Source: Rhodoferax sp. (lineage in GTDB: Bacteria > Pseudomonadota > Gammaproteobacteria > Burkholderiales > Burkholderiaceae_C). Taken from it: a stretch of 64,000 nt of DNA. Within the stretch, counting starts at the first letter, position 1, and each line of letters opens with the position of its first letter. The stretch is taken from positions 1 through 64,000 of the forward strand of contig JAGPBF010000002.1 of NCBI GenBank assembly GCA_018063505.1, given 5' to 3'. Shown one piece after another: positions 56,101 to 64,000 of the stretch. Below the pieces are notes generated by a model. That model was not told the origin of the DNA. It saw only the letters and a program-made list of their open reading frames with translations, and searched no databases. The position numbers and the translations under genes were made by a program.

Positions 56101-57118
56101 GGTCCATCCGGACCACCTCGAGCCAGGTCGCCTGCGGCGTGACCATGCGCCAGGACAGCAGGTTGTCGAGGGCTGTCCCCCACAACACGGCTTTTTTGCC
56201 ACCGGCATTCATCGCGACGTTGCCGCCGATGCAAGAAGCCTCGGCCGACGTCGGATCCACCGCGAAAACGAATCCGGCCCGCTCTGCCGCATCGGCCACG
56301 CGCTGCGTCACCACGCCGGCTTCGGTCCAGATCGTCGGCAATGGCTGTGCATGGCCCGGCACGGAACGCATCTCGACCTCGGTCATGGCCTCGAGCTTCT
56401 CGGTGTTGATGACGGCGCTCTTCCAGGTCAGCGGGCAGGCGCCGCCGGTGTAACCGGTTCCACCGCCGCGCGGAATGATGGTCAGGCCCAGATCGATGCA
56501 GCCCTTGACCAGCCCTGCCATTTCAGCCTCGGAGTCCGGCGTCAGCACAACGAACGGGTACTCGATGCGCCAGTCGGTGGCGTCGGTCACATGCGAGACC
56601 CGGCTCAGGCCGTCGAACTTGATGTTGTCGCGGGCGGTCAGGCGGCGCAGCACACGCTGGGTCCGGCGCCGCAGTTCCTGGATCTGCACAAAGCCCTTGT
56701 CGAAGGCCTCGACCGCCTTGCCCGCGGCGACCAGCATTTCGCCGACCAGCGCATCACGTTCGCTGCCGTGCTCCGGCGTGCGGCGCTTTTCGATTTCACC
56801 CAGGCGGTGGTGCAGGGCTTCGACCAGCAGGCGGCGGCGCTTGGGGTTGTCCAGCAGGTCGTCCTGCAGGTACGGATTGCGCTGAACGACCCAGATATCG
56901 CCCAGAACTTCGTACAACATGCGCGCCGAGCGGCCGGTCTGGCGTTCGTCACGCAAGCGCATCAGTGTCGCCCAGGCCGATGCGCCCAACAGACGGATCA
57001 CGATCTCCCGATCAGAAAACGAGGTGTAGTTATAGGGAATTTCGCGGATGCGTTCGGACGTTGTCGCCCCCGGCACGCTTTGGGGCATCAATTGTTCAGG
57101 TCGGGTTACAGCGTTCAT
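53186..57118 (-). CDS. Fused FAD-linked oxidase / iron-sulfur oxidoreductase (DUF3683 N-terminus)
   Basis: A 1310-residue fusion. Residues about 20-170 form a helical DUF3683-like domain; about 180-780 is a GlcD-type flavin oxidase (FAD-binding [17 protein letters not shown]-terminal [11 protein letters not shown]); about 830-950 holds two ferredoxin cysteine sets ([11 protein letters not shown] and [14 protein letters not shown]); about 1060-1290 has two CCG domains ([11 protein letters not shown] and CCGESGTLG) as in GlcF/HdrB. It should oxidise a 2-hydroxy acid such as D-lactate or glycolate and pass electrons through the clusters; the substrate is not certain. It is the single-chain counterpart of separate GlcD and GlcF. 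Confidence 0.88.
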   Translation of the reverse strand: MNAVTRPEQLMPQSVPGATTSERIREIPYNYTSFSDREIVIRLLGASAWATLMRLRDERQTGRSARMLYEVLGDIWVVQRNPYLQDDLLDNPKRRRLLVEALHHRLGEIEKRRTPEHGSERDALVGEMLVAAGKAVEAFDKGFVQIQELRRRTQRVLRRLTARDNIKFDGLSRVSHVTDATDWRIEYPFVVLTPDSEAEMAGLVKGCIDLGLTIIPRGGGTGYTGGACPLTWKSAVINTEKLEAMTEVEMRSVPGHAQPLPTIWTEAGVVTQRVADAAERAGFVFAVDPTSAEASCIGGNVAMNAGGKKAVLWGTALDNLLSWRMVTPQATWLEVVRMDHNLGKIHDAQVATFELRHFRADGHTLERTERLVIPGASFRKAGLGKDVTDKFLSGLPGIQKEGCDGLITSARWVVHKMPAEVRTVCLEFFGNPRQAVPGIVDIIDFMFAEQKRSGVLLAGLEHLDDRYLKAVGYATKSKRAAGSGSGLPKMVLIGDIAGENADDVARITSEVVRLANQRGGEGFVAVSAEARKKFWLDRKRTAAISRHTNAFKINEDVVIPLPRMADYTDGIERMNIELSLRNKLQLCTALLAFFAQPRLPLARPDDTGQVRSAELLEDRVAQARELILAVQAQWQGWLTDIDSLFVQLQDHSLRASWKIQLLAPLRAIFSGAAFEPILQECNDIHQRVLKGRVWIALHMHAGDGNVHTNIPVNSDDYDMLQTAHQAVKRIMALARSLGGVISGEHGIGITKLEFLTEEELRPFAQYKQRIDPEGRFNKGKLLRTVAAPPAPGGGVGQDTVFADLSNAYTPSFGLMGHESLIMQQSDIGAISASIKDCLRCGKCKPVCATHVPRANLLYSPRNKILATSLLVEAFLYEEQTRRGISIKHWEEFEDVADHCTVCHKCLSPCPVDIDFGNVSMNMRNLLRKMGQKSFRPANAAAMFFLNATNPQTIKLARMAMVDVGFKVQNIASELLRGFARKQTLHPPATVGKAPLKEQVIHFINKKMPGGLPKKTARALLDIEDADYVPIIRDPVMTSPDTEAVFYFPGCGSERLFSQVGLATQAMLWHAGVQTVLPPGYLCCGYPQRGSGQFDKAEKIITDNRVLFHRVANTLNYLDIRTVVVSCGTCYDQLQGYKFEDIFPGCRIIDIHEYLLEKNIRLDAGGAYLYHDPCHSPMKLQQPMKTVRALVGGDAPGQVLESKRCCGESGTLGITRPDISTQVRFRKEEELRRDEAALRQSGAVAPDANVKILTSCPSCLQGLTRYGDDLQNGLLEADYIVVEMARHILGEQWLEQYVAKANAGGIERVLV

Positions 57119-57308
57119 TTACTTTGGCGTGGGTAGCTGTCGCAGGAGGAAACCAGGCTGGCATCAGGCGTTTGCGCCCTGCCCGTGTCACCGGGAGACG
57201 GCGACAACCCTCCAGCCGCGCATTATCGCAGCGCAGCATTTTCTGTTCTGGCAGAAGGTTGTCTCATGGAAATCCCTCTATCGCTGCGAGAATCTGCGCG
57301 CTTTAATC

Positions 57309-57323
57309 GGATCGTCACGATCC
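57309..57323. promoter_or_regulatory. Perfect palindrome upstream of ugpB, candidate operator
   Basis: GGATCGT-C-ACGATCC is a perfect 7+1+7 inverted repeat 35 bp before the ugpB ATG. TTTAAT at 57302-57307 just upstream could be a -10, which would put the palindrome over the transcription start, a repressor-like position. No Pho box was recognised in the 240-bp region. Confidence 0.45.
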
Positions 57324-57358
57324 ACGGGTACCATTCGCCCTTTTCAGAAGGACTCACG

Positions 57359-58666
57359 ATGAAATTCAAGATTGCGGCGGTTGCATTGGCAGCCACCATA
57401 TCCATGTCAGCCCAGGCCCAGACGGAGATCCAGTGGTGGCATTCGATGACCGCCGTCAACGGCGAAGTGGTCAACGATCTGGCCAAGAACTTCAACGCCA
57501 CCCAGAAAGATTACAAGATCGTCCCGACCTACAAAGGCACGTACGACGAATCCTTCACCGCAGCGGTAGCCGCGTTCCGCGCAGGCAATGCGCCGCATGT
57601 CCTGCAGGTGTTCGAAGTCGGAACGGCCACCATGATGGCCAGCAAGGGCGTGAGCGTTCCGGTTGCCAAGATCATGAAGGATTCGGGCGAGAAATTCGAC
57701 CCCAAGGCCTATGTCCCGGCGGTTGCGGGGTACTACACCGCGCCGAACGGGGAGATGCTGAGCTTCCCGTTCAACAGCTCGACCACGGTCTTTTATTTCA
57801 ACAAGGATGCGTTCAAGGCCGCCGGACTGGACACCAGCAAGGCGCCGAGCACCTGGCCAGAGGTGGCGCTGGCCGCCGCCAAGCTCAAGGCCAGCGGACA
57901 CAAGTGCCCGATCACGCTGGCCTGGCAGGGCTGGACCCAGTTGGAGAGCTTCTCGACCTGGCACAACGTCGAATTCGCCACCAAGGGCAACGGCATGCAG
58001 GGCATGGATGCACGCATGAAGGTCAACTCGGCACTACACGTGCGCCACATCGAGAACCTCGCCAACATGGCCAAGCAGGGCCTGTTCGTCTACAAGGGCC
58101 GGGCCAACACGCCCGAAGCCAGCTTCGTGTCGGGTGAGTGCGCGATGATCACGACCTCCACCGGTTTCTACGGAAACGTGGCCAAGAATGCCAAGTTCGC
58201 CTTTGGCCTGGCACCGCTGCCCTACTATCCCGACGTTCCGGGCGCACCGCAAAACACCGTGATCGGCGGCGCCAGCCTGTGGGTCATGTCCGGCAAGAAT
58301 GCCAATGAATACAAGGGCATCGCCAAGTTCTTCAGCTACCTGTCCAGCCCCGATGTCCAGGCGGCGATGCACCAGCGCACCGGTTACCTGCCGATCACCA
58401 CCGCGGCGTTCCAGCTGACCGAGAAATCGGGCTTCTACGAAAAGAATCCGGGTACCGATGTCGGCGTGAACCAGATGATCCGCAAGACCACCGACAAGTC
58501 ACGCGGCATCCGCCTGGGCAACTATGTGCAGATCCGCACGATCGAGGACGAAGAGCTCGAACAGGTCTGGTCCGGCAAGAAGTCTGCCAAGGAGGCGCTC
58601 GATTCCATCGTCACACGCGGCAATGAACTGCTGGAGCGCTTCGAGAAAGCGAACAAGAAGAGCTAG
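57359..58666 (+). CDS. ugpB: Glycerol-3-phosphate ABC transporter, substrate-binding protein
   Basis: A 435-residue periplasmic binding protein. The signal peptide ends at AQAQ (residues 16-21) and the mature protein begins [15 protein letters not shown]. It follows E. coli UgpB over its whole length ([37 protein letters not shown] and [12 protein letters not shown] segments), so specificity for sn-glycerol-3-phosphate or glycerophosphocholine is well supported. ATG at 57359 has AAGGA 7 bp upstream. It heads the ugpBAEC-ugpQ operon. Confidence 0.95.
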   Translation: MKFKIAAVALAATISMSAQAQTEIQWWHSMTAVNGEVVNDLAKNFNATQKDYKIVPTYKGTYDESFTAAVAAFRAGNAPHVLQVFEVGTATMMASKGVSVPVAKIMKDSGEKFDPKAYVPAVAGYYTAPNGEMLSFPFNSSTTVFYFNKDAFKAAGLDTSKAPSTWPEVALAAAKLKASGHKCPITLAWQGWTQLESFSTWHNVEFATKGNGMQGMDARMKVNSALHVRHIENLANMAKQGLFVYKGRANTPEASFVSGECAMITTSTGFYGNVAKNAKFAFGLAPLPYYPDVPGAPQNTVIGGASLWVMSGKNANEYKGIAKFFSYLSSPDVQAAMHQRTGYLPITTAAFQLTEKSGFYEKNPGTDVGVNQMIRKTTDKSRGIRLGNYVQIRTIEDEELEQVWSGKKSAKEALDSIVTRGNELLERFEKANKKS

Positions 58667-58674
58667 GCCTGCGG

Positions 58675-59556
58675 GTGGAAAAGCGCGTCGTTTTCCGCTC
58701 AGGATGGCTGCCCTGGGTGCTGATAGCACCCCAGGCGCTGGTCATCCTGGTGTTCTTCTTTCTGCCTGCGGGGCAGATGCTGGTGCAATCGGTCCAGCAG
58801 TCAAATGCGTTCGGCACCTCGGTCGAGTATGTCGGCCTGGACAATTTTCGCAACCTGTGGAATGACGCCAGTTACCTGGAGTCTTTCTACACCACCGCCA
58901 TTTTCTCGACGCTGGTGGCGGTGCTGGGCATCGGCATCTCGCTGCTGCTGGCGGTCTTTGCCGACCGCATCGTCCGCGGTGCCCTGATCTACAAGACGCT
59001 GCTGATCTGGCCGTATGCCGTCGCGCCCGCAGTTGCAGGCGTGCTGTGGCTTTTCATGTTTGCCCCCAGCGTCGGCGTCGTGACCTACTGGCTCGGCGTT
59101 CTGGGGGTGAACTGGAACCACCTGCTCAATGGGCCACAGGCCATGGCGCTGGTGATCATGGCAGCCGTTTGGAAGCAGATTTCGTACAACTTCCTGTTCT
59201 TCCTGGCCGGGCTGCAGAGCATTCCGAAATCGTTGATCGAGGCGGCCGCCATTGACGGCGCCGGCCCCTGGCGCCGATTCAGGACCATCGTCTTCCCGTT
59301 GCTGTCGCCAACGACCTTTTTTTTGCTGGTCATCAACATCGTCTACGCGTTCTTCGACACCTTCGGCATCATTGACGCTGTCACCCAGGGCGGCCCGGGC
59401 AAGGCGACCTCGATCCTGGTGTACAAGCTGTACTACGACGGGTTCAAGGCGATGGATCTCGGGGGTTCCGCCGCCCAGTCTGCGGTGCTGATGGTCATTG
59501 TGGTGGCACTCACCGTCGTTCAATTCCGGTTCGTCGAAAAGAAAGTGAACTACTGA
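58675..59556 (+). CDS. ugpA: Glycerol-3-phosphate ABC transporter permease UgpA
   Basis: A 293-residue inner-membrane permease with six predicted helices and the EAA loop [20 protein letters not shown] that contacts UgpC. The start is GTG at 58675 (reads [10 protein letters not shown]) 8 bp after ugpB. It pairs with UgpE to form the channel. Length equals the E. coli protein. Confidence 0.94.
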   Translation: MEKRVVFRSGWLPWVLIAPQALVILVFFFLPAGQMLVQSVQQSNAFGTSVEYVGLDNFRNLWNDASYLESFYTTAIFSTLVAVLGIGISLLLAVFADRIVRGALIYKTLLIWPYAVAPAVAGVLWLFMFAPSVGVVTYWLGVLGVNWNHLLNGPQAMALVIMAAVWKQISYNFLFFLAGLQSIPKSLIEAAAIDGAGPWRRFRTIVFPLLSPTTFFLLVINIVYAFFDTFGIIDAVTQGGPGKATSILVYKLYYDGFKAMDLGGSAAQSAVLMVIVVALTVVQFRFVEKKVNY

Positions 59557-60407
59557 TGGTCGAGCGACGTCCCCTACTGGCGGTGCTGTCGCACGTGGTG
59601 TTGATCCTGGGTGTGCTGGTGGTGGCCTTTCCGCTGTACATGACCTTCGTCGCGTCGACCCAGACCGTCGACGAAATCATCCATCCGCCGATGACGCTGT
59701 GGCCCGGGTCGCACCTGATCGAAAACTACACCGCGGCGTGGAATGGCACTGGCGGTGGCAACGGCTCCAAGGCGCCGGTCGGCCAGATGATGGTGGTCAG
59801 CCTGATCACCGCACTGGTGATCTCGCTGGGCAAGATCGCGATTTCGCTGTTGTCGGCGTTTGCCATTGTCTATTTCCGGTTCCGCTTTCGCATGGTCGTG
59901 TTCTGGGGCATCTTCATCACGCTGATGCTCCCGGTCGAAGTCCGTATCCTGCCCACCTACCAGGTGGTGTCGGACCTCGGAATGCTCAACAGCTATGCCG
60001 GGCTCACGATCCCGCTGATCGCATCGGCCACGGCCACGTTTCTGTTCCGCCAGTTTTTCCTCACGGTGCCGGACGAGCTGGTGGAGGCAGCGCGTATGGA
60101 TGGTGCCGGGCCGTTGCGGTTCTTCAAGGATGTGCTGGTTCCGCTGTCCAGCACCTCGATCGCCGCGCTGTTCGTGATCCAGTTCATCTACGGCTGGAAC
60201 CAGTATCTCTGGCCCTTGCTGGTCACGACGAACGAAGACATGTACCCGGTGGTGATCGGCATCAAGCGCATGATCTCGGGCGGCGACGCGCAGACCGCGT
60301 GGAACGTCGTGATGGCCACTGCGCTGATGGCCATGATCCCGCCAGCGGTGGTCGTGATGCTGATGCAGAAGTGGTTTGTCAAGGGACTGGTCGATACCGA
60401 AAAATAG
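59556..60407 (+). CDS. ugpE: Glycerol-3-phosphate ABC transporter permease UgpE
   Basis: A 283-residue permease with six helices and the EAA loop [20 protein letters not shown]. Its ATG overlaps the ugpA stop by one base (TGATG), so the two are translationally coupled. Conserved UgpE segments include YNQYLWPL-type [12 protein letters not shown] and [17 protein letters not shown]. Confidence 0.94.
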   Translation: MVERRPLLAVLSHVVLILGVLVVAFPLYMTFVASTQTVDEIIHPPMTLWPGSHLIENYTAAWNGTGGGNGSKAPVGQMMVVSLITALVISLGKIAISLLSAFAIVYFRFRFRMVVFWGIFITLMLPVEVRILPTYQVVSDLGMLNSYAGLTIPLIASATATFLFRQFFLTVPDELVEAARMDGAGPLRFFKDVLVPLSSTSIAALFVIQFIYGWNQYLWPLLVTTNEDMYPVVIGIKRMISGGDAQTAWNVVMATALMAMIPPAVVVMLMQKWFVKGLVDTEK

Positions 60408-60424
60408 GCAGGCGAGAACATCGA

Positions 60425-61441
60425 ATGGCAGCCATCCAACTCAAGAACGTCGTCAAGCGCTATGGTGCGGGCAAGACGGCAAACCAGGTTATCCACGGCG
60501 TCAGTGCCGACATCGCCGACGGCGAGTTCGTCGTGATCGTCGGCCCATCGGGCTGCGGCAAGTCGACGCTGCTGCGTATGGTGGCCGGCCTGGAGGAGAT
60601 CAGCGACGGCGAGATCTCGATCGGGGGGAGGGTCGTCAACGACCTGGAGCCCGCCGAGCGCGATATCGCCATGGTGTTCCAGAATTACGCGCTCTATCCG
60701 CACATGAGCGTGTTTGAAAACATGGCCTATGGACTGAAGATTGCCAAGGTACCGCCGGACCAGATCCGAGCGCGCGTCGACAAGGCCGCCGCCATTCTGG
60801 AGTTGGCGCCCTACCTGGCGCGCAGGCCACGCGAACTCTCCGGCGGGCAGCGCCAGCGGGTGGCGATGGGGCGTGCCATCGTGCGCCAGCCCCAGGTATT
60901 CCTGTTCGACGAGCCGCTCAGCAACCTGGACGCCAAGCTGCGCGCCCAGACCCGGCTGGAGATCCAGAAGCTGCACCGCGAACTCGGCATCACCTCGTTG
61001 TTCGTGACACACGACCAGGTCGAGGCGATGACGCTGGCGCAGCGCATGATCGTCATGAACGCCGGCGTGATGGAGCAATTTGGCACGCCGGAGGAGGTAT
61101 ATACCCGGCCGGCAACCACGTTTGTCGCGAGCTTCATCGGTTCGCCACCCATGAATCTGTTGTGGGACGCGCCACAACACAGGCCCAATACCATCGTGGG
61201 CATCCGGCCGGAGCACCTCGATATCACCGATACCGGCTGGGCGCTGCATGTAGAGGCGGTCGAGATGCTGGGGGCCGAGCGCCTGGTCTACGGCCGATGG
61301 TCCCATGGGTCGGGCAAGGAAATGGTGATCGTGCGCACCGAAGAAGCGGATGCCGTGCCGGTGATTGGTACAACCATCCACGTGACGCCGCGGCCCGATC
61401 GCTTGCACAGTTTCGACGCCAAGACCGGCAAACGCCTGTGA
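60425..61441 (+). CDS. ugpC: Glycerol-3-phosphate ABC transporter ATP-binding protein
   Basis: A 338-residue MalK-type ATPase. Walker A is GPSGCGKST, the signature [13 protein letters not shown], Walker [14 protein letters not shown] and the H-loop histidine FVTHDQ. The C-terminal regulatory OB domain is about 100 residues. ATG at 60425 lies 17 bp after ugpE; the frame runs open upstream as a shadow of ugpE and was trimmed. The stop overlaps the ugpQ start. Confidence 0.95.
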   Translation: MAAIQLKNVVKRYGAGKTANQVIHGVSADIADGEFVVIVGPSGCGKSTLLRMVAGLEEISDGEISIGGRVVNDLEPAERDIAMVFQNYALYPHMSVFENMAYGLKIAKVPPDQIRARVDKAAAILELAPYLARRPRELSGGQRQRVAMGRAIVRQPQVFLFDEPLSNLDAKLRAQTRLEIQKLHRELGITSLFVTHDQVEAMTLAQRMIVMNAGVMEQFGTPEEVYTRPATTFVASFIGSPPMNLLWDAPQHRPNTIVGIRPEHLDITDTGWALHVEAVEMLGAERLVYGRWSHGSGKEMVIVRTEEADAVPVIGTTIHVTPRPDRLHSFDAKTGKRL

Positions 61442-62178
61442 CAACCACCCCCTGGCCCTATCCTCGCTGGATTGCCCACCGGGGCGCCGGCAGGCTGGCA
61501 CCCGAGAACACCTTGGCCGCGTTCCGGCTGGGCGCCAGCCATGGCTACCGGATGTTCGAGTGCGACGTCAAACTCAGCCAGGACGGTGTGCCGTTCCTGA
61601 TGCACGACGCGGACCTGCGGCGCACGACCGACGGATCCGGCATTGGTGGAGAGCAAGCCTGGCAGCGGCTCTCACAGCTCGACGCAGGCAGCTGGCATTC
61701 GCGTCGGTACGCGGGAGAAGGGCTGCCCTGCCTGGAAAACATCGCACGTTTCTGCCGGCACAACGGACACCTGCTGAACATCGAGATCAAGCCAACGCCC
61801 GGCACCGAGCGCCATACCGGCGAAGTCGTGGCACGACATGCTGCGCGTCTGTGGGCCAACGCCGCGATCGCGCCTTTGATGACCTCATTCGACATCGCGG
61901 CGCTGGAGGGCGCACAAGCGACGGCTCCCGCACTGCCACGCGGATTGCTGCTGGACAAGGCCCGTGCTGACTGGCTTGACACGGCAAGGCAACTGGCGTG
62001 TGTGGCCGTCGTCTGCCACTACAGCCTGTGGGACACCGACACAGTCGCGGCCGCCCACGGCGCCGGCCTGCGCTGCCTTAGCTACACGGTCAACGACGAA
62101 TGGATCGCACATCGACTGAACACGCTGGGCACCGACGGCATCATCACCGACCGGATCGACCTTTTTTCGCCCGCCTGA
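61438..62178 (+). CDS. ugpQ: Glycerophosphodiester phosphodiesterase
   Basis: A 246-residue cytoplasmic GDPD enzyme that hydrolyses imported glycerophosphodiesters to glycerol-3-phosphate and an alcohol. The catalytic motifs are [14 protein letters not shown] (His, Arg and Glu), [18 protein letters not shown] (Glu/Asp and His) and [10 protein letters not shown]. The start is GTG at 61438, overlapping the ugpC stop as GTGA. Its placement completes the ugp operon. No signal peptide is seen. Confidence 0.93.
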   Translation: MTTTPWPYPRWIAHRGAGRLAPENTLAAFRLGASHGYRMFECDVKLSQDGVPFLMHDADLRRTTDGSGIGGEQAWQRLSQLDAGSWHSRRYAGEGLPCLENIARFCRHNGHLLNIEIKPTPGTERHTGEVVARHAARLWANAAIAPLMTSFDIAALEGAQATAPALPRGLLLDKARADWLDTARQLACVAVVCHYSLWDTDTVAAAHGAGLRCLSYTVNDEWIAHRLNTLGTDGIITDRIDLFSPA

Positions 62179-62262
62179 GCGATCAATCCCGCAGCCACTA
62201 TCTGGCAAACATGTGGGGCGCAAACCACTGAAAGTGCGAAGCCGTCACCGACAATACCGCAC

Positions 62263-63117
62263 ATGAACGCCCAGGTTCCCAATGCCATTGACGATTCGGC
62301 ACCACTGCCACTGTTGCGGCGCTTTTCCAGCGGGGTGAGCAGACTCGGTGTCGTGCGCGCCACGCTGCTGATGAGCCTGACCAGTTCGCTGGGTTCGTTC
62401 TGTCTGACCTGGATCTTCCTCTGGGCCAATGGCTCGCAGCGGATGGGCAACGCCATCTGGATCTCGCTGCTGGTACCGATTCCGTTGACCATCGTATGTG
62501 GGGGCGTCTGCGTGGTTCTGGTGATTTCGCTGGACCAGGCCTGGAAACAGGTGCATGAACTGGCCATGCTGGACACGCTGACGGGCCTGAGCAACCGCCG
62601 CGACTTCATGCCTGCGGCCCAGCGTGAGCTCGATCTGGCGCTGCGGCATCAGCAGCCGCTGGCCTTGGTGGTGCTCGATGTCGACCATTTCAAGAGCATC
62701 AACGATGCCTTGGGCCATCTGGGCGGCGACGAAGTCCTGGTGCAGGTCGCGCAGCGGTGCCGCCAGGCGCTGCGCACAACCGATCTGCTGGCGCGCTGGG
62801 GTGGAGAAGAATTCATCATGCTGCTGCCCAACACGCCGCTGGCGCAGGCCCGCCAACTGGCCGAGCGGGTGCGTGCATCGATTGTCGGAGCACCCGCGAT
62901 CACCGTCAGCGATCAGTCTGTCGTGGTCACGGCCAGTCTGGGTGCCGCCGGCATCATGCCGGGACAGGCCTCGACGCTGGAAGACCTGATCAGAAGGGCC
63001 GACGCCGCACTCTATCTGGCCAAGACCGCTGGTCGCGACCAGGTCTCGATATCGGAGCCCGACAAACCCGTACGGGATGCGTTAGCGCGCCGCGTGGCCA
63101 TGGCCTCGAGATCATGA
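62263..63117 (+). CDS. Membrane-bound GGDEF diguanylate cyclase
   Basis: A 284-residue protein with two N-terminal helices (about 27-47 and 66-88) and a GGDEF domain. The active site is RWGGEEFIMLLPN and the I-site RTTD (RxxD) is intact, so it should synthesise c-di-GMP with product inhibition. It has no recognisable sensor domain between the helices. It lies 84 bp after ugpQ and may or may not share its transcript. Confidence 0.85.
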   Translation: MNAQVPNAIDDSAPLPLLRRFSSGVSRLGVVRATLLMSLTSSLGSFCLTWIFLWANGSQRMGNAIWISLLVPIPLTIVCGGVCVVLVISLDQAWKQVHELAMLDTLTGLSNRRDFMPAAQRELDLALRHQQPLALVVLDVDHFKSINDALGHLGGDEVLVQVAQRCRQALRTTDLLARWGGEEFIMLLPNTPLAQARQLAERVRASIVGAPAITVSDQSVVVTASLGAAGIMPGQASTLEDLIRRADAALYLAKTAGRDQVSISEPDKPVRDALARRVAMASRS

Positions 63118-63142
63118 ACAGCCGCCTGCGGCCGTCTGACGG

Positions 63143-63421
63143 TCAGCGTCTCCAGCCACCGAGCATCAGCCATTGGCTGGTGGCACAAACTGCAACCATG
63201 GCCATGTAGGTCGACAATTTCCCGTCATTGCCCCAGAACCACAGGCCCCCCGCAAGCACCAGAATGCCGGCGACCACATTCACCAGACCCTGCCACCAGA
63301 AACCGGCCTTGGCCTTGCTCCCCATGGCGGTCAAGCGGATCAACGAAGGCAATAACAGACCGACGGCAACGGCCGGCAACGCAAAATTGATCAAATGGTT
63401 TAGCAGATTGAAAACACCCAT
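63143..63421 (-). CDS. Small hydrophobic membrane protein, unknown
   Basis: A 92-residue protein with three predicted helices (about 10-30, 43-62 and 70-87) separated by short charged loops ([15 protein letters not shown]). ATG at 63421 (MGVFNLLNH) with a plausible start. I do not recognise a family. It is divergent from hemA with a 38-bp gap and convergent with the cyclase gene. Confidence 0.65.
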   Translation of the reverse strand: MGVFNLLNHLINFALPAVAVGLLLPSLIRLTAMGSKAKAGFWWQGLVNVVAGILVLAGGLWFWGNDGKLSTYMAMVAVCATSQWLMLGGWRR

Positions 63422-63435
63422 GGCAAGACCAATTT

Positions 63436-63441
63436 TATAAT
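63436..63441 (+). promoter_or_regulatory. Candidate -10 element for hemA
   Basis: A perfect TATAAT lies 18 bp upstream of the hemA ATG. The -35 position is weak; TTGAAA at 63408-63413 is 22 bp away, longer than normal. If used, the leader would be only about a dozen bases. Confidence 0.4.
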
Positions 63442-63459
63442 CGCCGCATACGTGACCTT

Positions 63460-64000
63460 ATGGCTGTCTGGACACTTGGCATCAACCACACCACCGCGCC
63501 GCTCGATCTGCGTGGTCGGCTGGCGTTCGCCAGCGAACAGATCGTTCCGACCTTGCAAGGTCTGCGCCTGGCCCTGACACGCCCGCCCGAGGCCGCCATA
63601 GTCTCGACCTGCAACCGGACCGAAATCTACTGCGCGGGCGAAAAACCCGAGTTCGAACCGGCGCTCGACTGGCTGGCCCGTGCGGGTGGGGTGTCGAGTT
63701 CGGTACTGCGAACCCATTCCTACACGCTCGAAGGCGGCATGGCCGCACGCCATGCATTCCGGGTTGCCAGTGGACTGGACTCCATGGTGCTGGGCGAACC
63801 CCAGATCCTGGGCCAGCTCAAGGATGCGGTTCGCGTGGCACAGCAGGCCGGCGTACTGGGAACCACGCTGAGCCAAATGTTCCAGCGTTCGTTCTCGGTG
63901 GCCAAGGAAGTGCGCTCCTCCACCGAAATCGGCGCCCATTCCATCAGCATGGCGGCCGCCACCGTGCGCCTTGCCAGCCAGTTGTTCGAGGACCTTGCAC
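63460..64000 (+). CDS. hemA: Glutamyl-tRNA reductase, 3' end cut by window edge
   Basis: The first 180 residues are visible and the frame is open at the window edge. [17 protein letters not shown] is the N-terminal signature and STCNRTEIY carries the catalytic cysteine that forms the thioester with glutamate; [13 protein letters not shown] leads into the spine helix. HemA commits glutamate to haem synthesis. ATG at 63460. A perfect -10 hexamer lies just upstream. Confidence 0.95.
   Translation, partial: MAVWTLGINHTTAPLDLRGRLAFASEQIVPTLQGLRLALTRPPEAAIVSTCNRTEIYCAGEKPEFEPALDWLARAGGVSSSVLRTHSYTLEGGMAARHAFRVASGLDSMVLGEPQILGQLKDAVRVAQQAGVLGTTLSQMFQRSFSVAKEVRSSTEIGAHSISMAAATVRLASQLFEDLA

Noticed and set aside
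53795..57136. A 1113-codon open frame on the plus strand opposite the fused oxidoreductase
   Set aside because: It lies wholly antisense to a gene with clear flavin and Fe-S motifs. Its predicted product is rich in His, Gln, Arg and Gly without any recognisable domain. Long antisense frames are expected in high-GC DNA.
1..64000. CRISPR arrays, tRNA or rRNA genes, insertion sequences, integrases, toxin-antitoxin or restriction genes
   Set aside because: None was seen. The only repeats are REP-like hairpins and short palindromes, and no transposase or integrase motif occurs.

Overview
The window is a gene-dense, high-GC chromosomal segment of a betaproteobacterium, most likely order Burkholderiales (Comamonadaceae or a Leptothrix/Rubrivivax-type relative). 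This rests on gene-order conservation (DUF971-ubiE-Tim44-ubiJ-ubiB-fmdB-DUF502-aspS-nudB; rhodanese-grxC-secB-gpsA opposite gpmA; DUF3460-scpA) and on intergenic hairpin repeats of a style common in that order. I see no rRNA, tRNA, CRISPR, insertion sequence or prophage. The genus is inference.

Layout. 1-4.8 kb: the end of an Smr-domain protein, an MFS transporter, a truncated haemoglobin and a large FtsX-type permease. 4.8-25.5 kb: a formate-oxidation superlocus. On the minus strand, fdhX-fdhA-fdhB-lipoprotein-fdhC-small periplasmic protein-fdhD encodes a membrane-anchored, periplasmic, cytochrome-b-linked formate dehydrogenase and its sulfurtransferase. A sigma54-type response regulator and sensor kinase are divergent from it, and the 0.5 kb between them carries a good sigma-54 promoter match and a perfect 17-bp palindrome. 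Next come a TorD-like chaperone, a 695-residue polyferredoxin, DUF3306 and DUF3305, chained by overlaps. Then comes a soluble NAD-linked formate dehydrogenase of the FdwAB/FDH1 type, whose beta subunit fuses NuoE and NuoF. A LysR regulator closes the locus. Together these genes could send formate electrons either to quinone from the periplasm or to NAD in the cytoplasm, with shared maturation.

25.5-45.5 kb: mostly core genes (Fe-S carrier apbC/mrp, patatin, metG, scpA, gpsA, secB, grxC, gpmA, a carboxy-terminal protease, moeB). Mixed in are signalling genes: two diguanylate cyclases, a MinD/FlhG-like ATPase overlapping one of them, and a BLUF blue-light receptor directly downstream of folE. 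43-53 kb: a minus-strand run from DUF971/ubiE through ubiquinone genes, fmdB, DUF502, aspS, nudB, an EEP-family phosphatase and a cardiolipin synthase. 53-57 kb: one 1310-residue fused flavin/iron-sulfur oxidoreductase. 57.3-62.2 kb: a complete ugpBAEC-ugpQ operon for glycerol-3-phosphate and glycerophosphodiester uptake. 62-64 kb: a third diguanylate cyclase, a small membrane protein and the start of hemA, cut by the window edge.

I found no proven new defence or mobile system. The best candidates for under-described biology are the polyferredoxin/DUF3305/DUF3306 module, the three small exported proteins in the formate dehydrogenase operon with its sigma-54 control region, the BLUF-folE pair and the GGDEF-MinD pair.
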